From contig JACJXQ010000008.1 of assembly GCA_020636495.1 (NCBI GenBank), forward strand, positions 1,302,001 through 1,366,000: a stretch of DNA of 64,000 nt, in the 5' to 3' direction. The position numbers were made by a program, and so were the translations under genes. The notes below the pieces were generated by a model. It was given only the letters and a program-made list of their open reading frames with translations. It was not told the origin of the DNA and searched no databases. This DNA comes from Chitinophagales bacterium (GTDB lineage Bacteria > Bacteroidota > Bacteroidia > Chitinophagales > Chitinophagaceae). This document shows positions 7,956 through 15,152 of this stretch, one piece after another. Within the stretch, counting starts at the first letter, position 1; the number at the start of each line of letters is the position of its first letter.

Positions 7956-10391
7956 TTATTTAGTAAAAAACCGTTTGAATATGTTCTTCTTTTTCTTTTT
8001 GCTCTTGTCGTCGTTGTAATATCCATAGCCACCAGCCTGGTATCCGTACACATAGCCGTATCCGTAGCCTGAACTACCGCCGTATCCGTATCCGTATTTT
8101 CTAAGGAACTCCACACCATTGAATATGATAGCCGGATTTTTGATCTTTCCATCCTTGTGCAGTACGTCAAACATCCTTACCTGGTCTTTTACTGTGTAAG
8201 ATTGCCTGATAATGAACAGGTTAGTACTTGCATATTGTGATAATATCAATGCATCTGACACCATACCTATCGGCGCAGTATCTACAATGATCACGTCAAA
8301 CATTTCTGATAACTCATCAAACAACTGGCGGCATTTGTCTGAAACAAGCAATTCTCCAGGGTTGGGAGGTATGGCACCGCAGTTGGCGATATACAGGTTC
8401 TCGTGAATACCCGATGCTTTTATCACGTTTTCCATACCGCACATCCCAGCCAGGTAACCGCTGATACCACCATCATTGGGCAGGCCCAGGTAGTGGGCTA
8501 TCTTAGGTTTACGCAGGTCAAATTCAAGAATGATAACACGTTTTTTCGCCAGTGTCATCGTGATACCCATATTGATAGATATGAACGATTTACCCTCACC
8601 ACTGGTGCTCGATGTTACCATGTATATGCGGCTGTTATTCTTCGCCCCTGACATAAACTCAAGGTTGGCGCGTATCAGCCTGAATTGTTCTGCAACTCCT
8701 GTGCGCACGTGCGGACCAACGACAATTGCATTTTCTTTATCAGTAGTACCTTCTACTCTGCCTATCGAACCGATAAGCGGAATAGACGTTTGCGACTCAA
8801 TATCATTTTCATTGATGACCTTATTGTTCATCACCTCGCGCAACACAACAATAGACCCCGGTATCAATATACCTATCAGGAACATCATCATGTATATCCT
8901 TTTAGGAACAGGACTTATGGGTGCACCTGATGCATATGGTACTACTACTACTTTTGATTTGTTGGTAGCTGAATAAACAGATATCTCGTTCTCTACCAAC
9001 TTTTGATACAGCAACAGGTAGATGCTTTGCAGTACAGGGTAGTTCCTGTTGGCCTGGTTTATCTCTTTGTCTATTTCAGGGGCCTGACGTATCTTTTCCG
9101 ATACTTCGCGCTGGTTCTCCCTTTCTACGGCCAGTTCGCGATTCAGGTTTTTCAGTACTTTTTCGCAGGCGTCAATAATACGTTTGCGTATAGCTGCTAT
9201 CTCACTTTCTTTGTCCAGCAGTTGCGGGTGGGCTTTGCCCCAGTTGCGTGCCAGTAAACTTCTTTCGCGTATCGCCAGGTTATAGTCCTGTATCAGGCCG
9301 CTTAGCGATGGGTCTGTAACTTCTGCCCCGGCTATTACTTCATATTCACTTCCAAACGGATTCTCAAGGCTGTTCTTCAGCGTTTCAATGATGTTCTTTT
9401 TATGGGTCAGTTCATCTACCAGTGTTTCCGATGCTGACTTTTTACCCATAAGGTCTGCTGTCTCGGCTTTTACATCTACAACATCATTTGTTTTCTGTAT
9501 ATCAACGGTCAATGAGTCCAGTTGTTGCAGGTTGTTGCTGATACTCGCTGTCCTGTCTTCAATGAACTCTCGTGTTTTCTGCGCAGTATAGTTGATACTT
9601 TCCAGTTCGTTTTTCTGGTAGAAGTATATGAGCGTATTCATGAAGTCTACACCACGCTCCCGGATATTATCTGTAAAGTGCAGGTCCAGCAGGCTGGTAC
9701 GGCCGTCCTGCAGGTCTACGCCAAACTTACCACCTATTCTGCCGGCGGCTACTTCAAGATGTTCTATGTTTACAATAAAGTCGGTAGACTCCAGGAAACC
9801 CCTGTTCACTTCAGGGCCTTCGTTGTAGAGAATTTTAAAACGTCCCCATTTGCGGTTGATCCACGTGCCGTATAATACGCGTTCTGATGCTTCGCCTTCT
9901 ACCAGTTCAAACTGTCCCTCTACTATCTGGCGGATAGTGATCTGCTTGCTGCCGACAAGAAATCCTTTTTCGTCAAATACTATTTTTATCGGACATTCCT
10001 TGTACAGTTCCGTTTCTTTTACACGGCCTATAGCCCAGTAACGTATATTGATATCCAGGGAGTCGATCACTTTGAATATCATATCCTGCGACTGCAGTAT
10101 CACTTTTTCGTTAAAAAGGTTGACCTTGGATTTGTCATTACCCGGATCGATCTTATTCAGCAGGCTTTGTGCCGGATCTTCTTTGTTTTGCTCCATAAGT
10201 ATGGAGCTGTTAATGGCGTATTGCGGAGTAGTATAGCGCAGGTACAGAAAGCCTGCTGTGAGAGTTATAGACAGCGTAAGTACAAACCAATACCAATTGG
10301 TCAGCAGCGCCCCGAACAATCGCTTGAAGTCGAAACTCGAGTTGAGCTGGTTAAGTAGCCTTGCTTGTATTTGCTGTTGGTTCTGCTCCAT
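7956..10391 (-). CDS. Polysaccharide co-polymerase with BY-kinase domain (Wzc-type)
   Basis: An 811-residue inner-membrane protein controlling chain length and export of exopolysaccharide. The Wzz-type N-terminus has one membrane helix near 33-52. A long periplasmic part is largely coiled coil between about 265 and 480, and a second helix lies near 499-517 after PISPVPKR. The cytoplasmic kinase domain has Walker A SSTSGEGKS at 594-602, Walker A' IILEFDLRK at 620-628 and Walker B VIIVDTAP at 700-707. The C-terminus carries a cluster of 11 tyrosines between 766 and 792 in GYGYG-type repeats, the expected autophosphorylation tail, followed by a Lys-rich end. It lies 17 bases downstream of the Wza-type lipoprotein gene, its usual partner. 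Confidence 0.95.
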   Translation of the reverse strand: MEQNQQQIQARLLNQLNSSFDFKRLFGALLTNWYWFVLTLSITLTAGFLYLRYTTPQYAINSSILMEQNKEDPAQSLLNKIDPGNDKSKVNLFNEKVILQSQDMIFKVIDSLDINIRYWAIGRVKETELYKECPIKIVFDEKGFLVGSKQITIRQIVEGQFELVEGEASERVLYGTWINRKWGRFKILYNEGPEVNRGFLESTDFIVNIEHLEVAAGRIGGKFGVDLQDGRTSLLDLHFTDNIRERGVDFMNTLIYFYQKNELESINYTAQKTREFIEDRTASISNNLQQLDSLTVDIQKTNDVVDVKAETADLMGKKSASETLVDELTHKKNIIETLKNSLENPFGSEYEVIAGAEVTDPSLSGLIQDYNLAIRERSLLARNWGKAHPQLLDKESEIAAIRKRIIDACEKVLKNLNRELAVERENQREVSEKIRQAPEIDKEINQANRNYPVLQSIYLLLYQKLVENEISVYSATNKSKVVVVPYASGAPISPVPKRIYMMMFLIGILIPGSIVVLREVMNNKVINENDIESQTSIPLIGSIGRVEGTTDKENAIVVGPHVRTGVAEQFRLIRANLEFMSGAKNNSRIYMVTSSTSGEGKSFISINMGITMTLAKKRVIILEFDLRKPKIAHYLGLPNDGGISGYLAGMCGMENVIKASGIHENLYIANCGAIPPNPGELLVSDKCRQLFDELSEMFDVIIVDTAPIGMVSDALILSQYASTNLFIIRQSYTVKDQVRMFDVLHKDGKIKNPAIIFNGVEFLRKYGYGYGGSSGYGYGYVYGYQAGGYGYYNDDKSKKKKKNIFKRFFTK

Positions 10392-10408
10392 TCTTATTGG
10401 CTCACGCC

Positions 10409-11251
10409 TTACTTAACAATTTGTGTTACACCATAAATTGCGATCGCTGCAGATAGCAATGATGTAAATGTTGGCAGGTAGAAACGCAGGAACTCGTTGC
10501 TTTCCTGCCTCCTTATCCTTGCCGGTTCCACATATATTAAGTCATTCTGTTTTAGGTAAAAATAGGGACTGCTGAAAACGTTCCTGCTGTTCAGGTTCAG
10601 GCGTGCATATTCCCTGCGGCCTTCCGTTTCGCGCACTATCATCACGTTATCTTTCCTTCCCGTAATAGGTATATCTCCTGCCAGGGCTATGGCATCAATA
10701 ACGCTGATCTTATGATTCGAGGCGATGATAGAGCCCGGATGGCCTACCTCGCCCAATACTGTAATTTTGTAATTGATGATGCGTATCTCCACTACAGGTT
10801 CCAATATGAAATCGACCAGGCGTTTGCCTAATTGGTCTTTTATTTCCCTTAAGGTCAGGCCGGATACTTTTACTTTGCCTAACACCGGGTAATCAATAAA
10901 ACCATTCTCGTCTACAAGAAATGCCTTATTCGAACCTCCGCCCGAGCCGGCAGAACCCATACTCGAGCTGATGTTGTAAGTGGTACCTCCTTCATTGAAG
11001 ATGACTACTGGGTCGCCTGTCCCTCCTGCGCCTGCGGTTATACTGCTGATAGAGGTGACGTTTATGGCCAGTATATCGCCGGGCAGTATGCTGATCTCTT
11101 TCCGCTTTTCAATGTTCTCAACCTGCACATGAGGATCTAAAGGTACATTGTCAGAAAAGTATATCGTCTTTTGCGGTGCGGCACAAGATGCTATCAACAG
11201 CACAAGGGCCATTGCAGCTAATATTGGGGTCGATCGCATAAGCTGTCGCAT
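10409..11251 (-). CDS. Wza-type polysaccharide export outer-membrane lipoprotein
   Basis: A 280-residue lipoprotein with signal peptide and lipobox LIASC, giving lipidated Cys23. The polysaccharide-export domain follows (ISILPGDILAINV near 54-66, FIDYPVLGKVKVSGLTLREI near 118-137). Then comes one SLBB-type segment (VLGEVGHPGSI). The last 25 residues form a hydrophobic helix, which in Wza lines the outer-membrane pore. It is the first gene of the minus-strand polysaccharide operon, and the operon promoter should lie in 11252-11470. Together with the Wzc-type kinase it forms the trans-envelope export channel. Confidence 0.94.
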   Translation of the reverse strand: MRQLMRSTPILAAMALVLLIASCAAPQKTIYFSDNVPLDPHVQVENIEKRKEISILPGDILAINVTSISSITAGAGGTGDPVVIFNEGGTTYNISSSMGSAGSGGGSNKAFLVDENGFIDYPVLGKVKVSGLTLREIKDQLGKRLVDFILEPVVEIRIINYKITVLGEVGHPGSIIASNHKISVIDAIALAGDIPITGRKDNVMIVRETEGRREYARLNLNSRNVFSSPYFYLKQNDLIYVEPARIRRQESNEFLRFYLPTFTSLLSAAIAIYGVTQIVK

Positions 11252-11700
11252 TTAATTGGGTTAGTAATCTACATTTTCAATTCATCCACAAAGTGCTATA
11301 TACGCAGTTAGGGAGTCGCTGGCTCCCTCTCTCTTGCTTATATATCACCACGATATTTCAACATATTTGGCAGTAGAGTATAGATAACACTGTATTACAG
11401 CGACTTCTACACATTTTACCCGCCTTAAAATACAATACGCAAAATACGTTCGTTTCCTTACATGCTAAAGCTTTGTGGATAACTTATTCACAGGGTATTA
11501 ACAAGTTATCCACAGGAGATTAACAATGGATTCAACCCGGATTCTTGCAAAATTTATGCCTTATGATTAACAAATGGGTATTAACTTCGTTATCTTGTTG
11601 TTAACTGATGTAACGTGTTGATAATTATCACTCTACACGTTAATGGTGTTTTTATATGTGGATGAGCGATCGATATACTCTAAGCACTTGCTTTGATTTT
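11252..11700. other. 449-base non-coding gap holding DnaA boxes and AT-rich repeats
   Basis: No credible gene lies here. The part near 11252-11460 should contain the promoter of the polysaccharide operon, but no convincing TTTG/TAnnTTTG pair was found on the minus strand. The centre (11474-11514) has three DnaA boxes. The stretch 11515-11640 is AT-rich and repeats short TTAAC-containing words: the 10-mer GGGTATTAAC occurs at 11493-11502 and again at 11576-11585, and GATTAACAA occurs at 11518-11526 and 11565-11573. This looks like a DNA-unwinding region next to initiator sites. Confidence 0.6.
11474..11514. promoter_or_regulatory. Cluster of three DnaA boxes (candidate replication origin core)
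   Basis: Three 9-mers match the box TTATNCACA within 41 bases. TGTGGATAA at 11474-11482 is the perfect box on the minus strand. TTATTCACA at 11484-11492 matches with the tolerated N. TTATCCACA at 11506-11514 is a perfect box on the plus strand. The first two form a head-to-head pair one base apart. An AT-rich repeat region follows immediately. All genes to the left in the window are on the minus strand, while most from 12.6 kb rightwards, including tuf and dnaX, are on the plus strand, as expected for a bidirectional origin. dnaA and dnaN are not nearby, so a regulatory or DnaA-titration site remains possible. Confidence 0.55.
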
Positions 11701-12342
11701 TTATGGGGCCAGCCGCTCTCTTTTCCACTGCCCGTCCTTTGTACTTGTAAACAGTATCCTGTCGTGCATGCGGCTGCTTCGCCCCTGCCAGAATTCGATA
11801 CTGTATGGTTGCACACCATACCCTCCCCAATGTTTCGGGCGGGGAACAGGCTTGCCGGCAAACTCTTGTTCGTAACGGTAGTAGTTGTCGTTCAGTATAG
11901 CCCTGTCAGGTATGACTGAGCTTTGCGGTGAAGCCCAGGCGCCTATCCGGCTGCTTTCGGGGCGGGAGTGAAAATATTCATCGCTTTTTTCGGGTGGCAG
12001 CTTTGAGGCCTGGCCGTATATCCTGACCTGTCGCTCCAGTTCCTTCCAAAAGAATACCAGGCACACATTTGGATTGTGTGCTATGTTTTGTCCTTTGGTA
12101 CTGTTGTAGTTGGTGAAAAAAACAAAAGCCCCGTCTTCCAGGCCTTTTAATAGAACGATACGTGCGTCAGGTTTGCCGTCCGGGCCTACAGTGGCAAGTG
12201 TCATGGCATTGACCTCATCTATCAACGCCTCCCTGCACTCCATGAACCAGCGCGTGAAAAATGCTATGGGATCATCCCCGACGGTCGTCTCGTCAAGAGC
12301 TGCCAGTTGGTAGTCTCTTCTTATTTCTGCAAGGTCCTTCAA
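11701..12342 (-). CDS. pdxH: Pyridoxamine/pyridoxine 5'-phosphate oxidase
   Basis: A 213-residue FMN enzyme that oxidises pyridoxine or pyridoxamine 5'-phosphate to pyridoxal 5'-phosphate in the cytoplasm. Family landmarks are all present: RIVLLKGLEDGAFVFFTNY followed by STKGQ (FMN and phosphate contacts), RIGAWASPQSSVI in the middle, EFWQGRSSRMHDRI near the end, and the invariant C-terminal W-x-RERLAP. Length is typical of the family. It starts 27 bases downstream of a small membrane-protein gene on the same strand, so the two are probably cotranscribed. PLP made here serves the class V aminotransferase and the cystathionine beta-synthase-like enzyme elsewhere in the window, as well as many others. 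Confidence 0.97.
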   Translation of the reverse strand: MKDLAEIRRDYQLAALDETTVGDDPIAFFTRWFMECREALIDEVNAMTLATVGPDGKPDARIVLLKGLEDGAFVFFTNYNSTKGQNIAHNPNVCLVFFWKELERQVRIYGQASKLPPEKSDEYFHSRPESSRIGAWASPQSSVIPDRAILNDNYYRYEQEFAGKPVPRPKHWGGYGVQPYSIEFWQGRSSRMHDRILFTSTKDGQWKRERLAP

Positions 12343-12369
12343 GTCGTAAAAGGATGTAAAGGGAAGGGG

Positions 12370-12510
12370 TTATTTTTTGTCCCCGCCCAGATATTTTGAC
12401 ATTACATATAATAGTTCAAAGGTCATCAGTATGATGAAGATATAGCAAAGCGTCATACCTAAGCCATATTGAACTGTATCGTAAAATGCGTTGAGTAGTA
12501 CAGATTCCAT
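12370..12510 (-). CDS. Small single-helix membrane protein (46 residues)
   Basis: A short reading frame on the minus strand from ATG (12508-12510) to TAA (12370-12372). The protein has a polar N-terminus (MESVLLNAFYDTVQYG), one hydrophobic helix (about residues 17-37, LGMTLCYIFIILMTFELLYVM) and a basic/polar end SKYLGGDKK. This is typical of a small inner-membrane protein. It lies 27 bases upstream of pdxH in the same direction. A TATCTTGC element about 25 bases before the ATG resembles a Bacteroidota -7 box. I do not recognise the family. The amphipathic layout, in-operon position and lack of an overlapping gene support it being real. Confidence 0.55.
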   Translation of the reverse strand: MESVLLNAFYDTVQYGLGMTLCYIFIILMTFELLYVMSKYLGGDKK

Positions 12511-12616
12511 TTATATAGAAATTTACGCCGCAAGATACGAAACATGCGTGTATTTTTCTACTTTATGTAATTCCCTTTTTTGTAAGTAATTTTCGGCAGA
12601 ATCACCAACTTAGCCT

Positions 12617-13828
12617 ATGTTTTTGCGGCACATACCATTTTTAAGGTCTGTACTGTTGTACTCCTTTACTGCTTTTGGCGGGCCACAGGGGCACATAGGT
12701 ATGATGATGCGCACCTTCGTGCAGAAACGTAAGGATGTATCGGAAGAAGAACTGATGGAATACAATGCCTTTTGCCAGATGCTGCCGGGGCCTTCTTCCA
12801 CACAGACGGTTACGCTGATAGCTTATAAAAGAGGGGGTATACCCCTGGCGATTGTTGCCTTGTTATTATGGATATTGCCGGCAGCTACCATGATGGGGGC
12901 TTTCTCATTCCTGATATATTACATAGATGTAAAGGAGATAAGTACCAATTTATTCAAGTATGTGCTACCGATGTCTGTCGGTTTTATCTTTTATGCTGCG
13001 GCAAGGATGATGAAAAGCAGTGTACGCCATGTCGCGACATGGGCTATTATGACAGGCTGTGCTATTGTAACTTTTTTCGTGCAGTTTCCATGGGTGTTTC
13101 CGTTGTTGTTACTGCTGTCGGGCGTGATCAGCAATTTCAGCAACAGGCGTATACCTGACAGTAAAGAAAAACCTAAGCCTGTTAAGTGGATGAACCTGTG
13201 GATATTTGTAGCCATATTCCTGGTAGTGGGGGTGCTTAGTGAGGCGGCAAATATGTACAGTTTCCCGAATGCCAAGTTGTTCAATTTGTTCGAGAACTTT
13301 TATCGTTTCGGTGCTATTGTGTTCGGTGGTGGTCAGGCACTTATGCCCATGATGTTGTTCCAGTTTGTCAATCGTCCCTTGCACCTTGGTTTGTCTCCGC
13401 TTATGTCGGGCGAGCAGTTGCTTACCGGGTATGGTATGGTGCAGGCAGTACCGGGGCCGGTATTTGCGGTCTGTTCTTATGTGGGGGGGATGGTCATGAG
13501 CCCTTATGGCGCGGTGTGGCAGGCAGTTGGTTGCATAGTGGCAACCTTCGCGGTATTTCTCCCAAGCACACTATTGCTCTTTTTCCTTTTTCCGGTATAT
13601 CAGAATCTGCGGCAGTATGTAGTGATATTTCGTGCGCTTGAAGGTATCAATGCCGCTATTGTCGGTATTATATGGGCTTCGGGTGTGGTATTGTTTCAGA
13701 CTATGTCGTTTGAGTGGACGAACGTTGTAGTGGCTGTTATTACTTTCTGTATATTGTTCTTTACAAAAATACCTTCTCCACTGATCGTATTGGGCTGGCT
13801 CCTGCTGGGCTGGACCATGAATGCCTGA
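12617..13828 (+). CDS. chrA: Chromate transporter family protein (ChrA-type)
   Basis: A 403-residue inner-membrane protein of the CHR superfamily, built from two homologous halves. The first half has FTAFGGPQGHIGMM near residues 18-31 and MLPGPSSTQ near 55-63. The second has GAIVFGGGQALMPMM and MVQAVPGPVFAVCSYVGG. The repeated FGG(P/G) and PGP motifs are diagnostic. About ten hydrophobic segments are visible. Known members export chromate by coupling to the membrane potential or take up sulfate-like anions; the substrate here is unproven. It stands alone, diverging from the pdxH unit, and ends one base before the convergent SCO1-like gene. Confidence 0.93.
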   Translation: MFLRHIPFLRSVLLYSFTAFGGPQGHIGMMMRTFVQKRKDVSEEELMEYNAFCQMLPGPSSTQTVTLIAYKRGGIPLAIVALLLWILPAATMMGAFSFLIYYIDVKEISTNLFKYVLPMSVGFIFYAAARMMKSSVRHVATWAIMTGCAIVTFFVQFPWVFPLLLLLSGVISNFSNRRIPDSKEKPKPVKWMNLWIFVAIFLVVGVLSEAANMYSFPNAKLFNLFENFYRFGAIVFGGGQALMPMMLFQFVNRPLHLGLSPLMSGEQLLTGYGMVQAVPGPVFAVCSYVGGMVMSPYGAVWQAVGCIVATFAVFLPSTLLLFFLFPVYQNLRQYVVIFRALEGINAAIVGIIWASGVVLFQTMSFEWTNVVVAVITFCILFFTKIPSPLIVLGWLLLGWTMNA

Positions 13829-13829
13829 G

Positions 13830-14465
13830 TTACTCCTGCTCTTTCAATAGTTTCTTTACATCTCCGATCAACTGATTTACTTCAGTCATGTCAGTTCCTT
13901 TGTAGAAACGGCCACGCAGGAAACCATCTTTGTCAACCAGTACAAACCGGTCTGAGTGAATAAAGTCGCTTTCTATCTCAACACCTGCTGTGTCATCTTC
14001 TGCACTGATCAGGTAGCTGTACCTGGCGGCATCATACAGTTCTTTCTTATCTCCTGTAAGGAACATCCATTGCTCAGGGTCAGCTTCAAACCTCAGGCTG
14101 TATTCCTTCATAGCACCTACTGTATCTTTTTTCGGGTCTACGCTGTGAGATAGTATCTTCACCATATCATTACCCCTGAAAGCCTCGTACACTTTACTCA
14201 TATTCTCATTCATTTTCGGGCATATGCCTTTGCATGTTGTGAAGAAGTATTCCACGACATATATCTTGCCTTTCAGGTCTTCGTTGGTTATCGTGTCGCC
14301 TTCCTGGTTCACAAATTTGAACGGTTGCACATGATGGCCGGTGTTTGAGCCTATTACGGGCAGTGTATCCGGCTTTTTTGAATATCTGAGTGAATAGGTA
14401 ACAAATGCTGAAGCCAGTATCAGGAAAAATACAATGAGGAAAATACTTGTCTTGTTCACTTTCAT
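13830..14465 (-). CDS. SCO1/SenC family copper-binding thioredoxin-fold protein
   Basis: A 211-residue membrane-anchored protein, with a hydrophobic anchor at about 8-26, facing the periplasm. The copper site is complete: C78 and C82 in TTCKGICPKM (C-x3-C) and the distal His170 in FIHSDRFVLVD. SCO proteins deliver copper to, or reduce cysteines of, the CuA site of cytochrome c oxidase. DPKKDTVGAMKEYS is the family's mid-segment. It converges with chrA one base away and lies 26 bases downstream of the DUF4294-like gene on the same strand, so those two may share a transcript. No oxidase subunits are in the window. Confidence 0.93.
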   Translation of the reverse strand: MKVNKTSIFLIVFFLILASAFVTYSLRYSKKPDTLPVIGSNTGHHVQPFKFVNQEGDTITNEDLKGKIYVVEYFFTTCKGICPKMNENMSKVYEAFRGNDMVKILSHSVDPKKDTVGAMKEYSLRFEADPEQWMFLTGDKKELYDAARYSYLISAEDDTAGVEIESDFIHSDRFVLVDKDGFLRGRFYKGTDMTEVNQLIGDVKKLLKEQE

Positions 14466-14491
14466 AACGCCGCAAAGTTACGGATAGTAGG

Positions 14492-15091
14492 CTAATTGGC
14501 GGTCAGTATTTCATGTTCTTTATAAAAATAGGGTAGCGGATAGCCGAGTTCATCCATAATATTCTCCAGCATGATATTGTCGTCAGGGTTATATTGCCTG
14601 TTCAGGTTGAAACCATGCAGCCTGGCCCAGCCCAGCCACTTGGTGGCTGCTACCGGGTTTTTATATTCAAGCAGCATATCGTAAATATTCACACCCGTTT
14701 GCCTGGCTATTAGCTTCACCATAAGCACACCCTGCGTTTCATTCAGCGCTTTTACCTCTTTATCAAACTGTTCTCTTAGTTCATCTTCACGCTGGTGTAC
14801 ATATGCTCTGCGTTCTTTTCGGCTTATGCCTCCTTGCCCGGTCTTTACTTCAAGGTCTTCATATAAGTTCACAGCTTCCTGCACATACGGCATTACGGTA
14901 GTAACATAGTACTTCATCTGGTTATACTTATAACGCACTGTATCATTTGCCCAGTCCCGCTCAGCTTTAATTGACACGGGTTTCAGGGTTACATGTAGCT
15001 GTGTATCAGGCGCTGTCTCCTGTGCCAGGGCGCCGTCATGCAAGAGCAGAGCTATAGGTAATAGTAATATGTAGTAAATGACTGATTTCAC
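14492..15091 (-). CDS. Exported DUF4294-like protein
   Basis: A 199-residue protein with a signal peptide ending near LAQ (residue about 24). The mature part is mostly helical and charged. The central segment (VLMVKLIARQTGVNIYDMLLEYKNPVAATKW in outline, split near residue 150) matches my recollection of the Bacteroidota family DUF4294, whose function is unknown. Other points are an Arg/Glu-rich helix (SRKERRAYVHQREDELREQF) and an acidic C-terminus. It is upstream of and codirectional with the SCO1-like gene. The family call is from memory of the pattern and is moderately sure. Confidence 0.65.
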   Translation of the reverse strand: MKSVIYYILLLPIALLLHDGALAQETAPDTQLHVTLKPVSIKAERDWANDTVRYKYNQMKYYVTTVMPYVQEAVNLYEDLEVKTGQGGISRKERRAYVHQREDELREQFDKEVKALNETQGVLMVKLIARQTGVNIYDMLLEYKNPVAATKWLGWARLHGFNLNRQYNPDDNIMLENIMDELGYPLPYFYKEHEILTAN

Positions 15092-15152
15092 TTCAGATGA
15101 TAATGCAAGCCCTGTGCCAATATCCTTTAAAGAATGTTAATGTTGCAGCCTG

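Noticed and set aside
11633..11861. Minus-strand frames over the end of pdxH and the DnaA-box gap
   Set aside because: They overlap pdxH in another frame and have no coding character.
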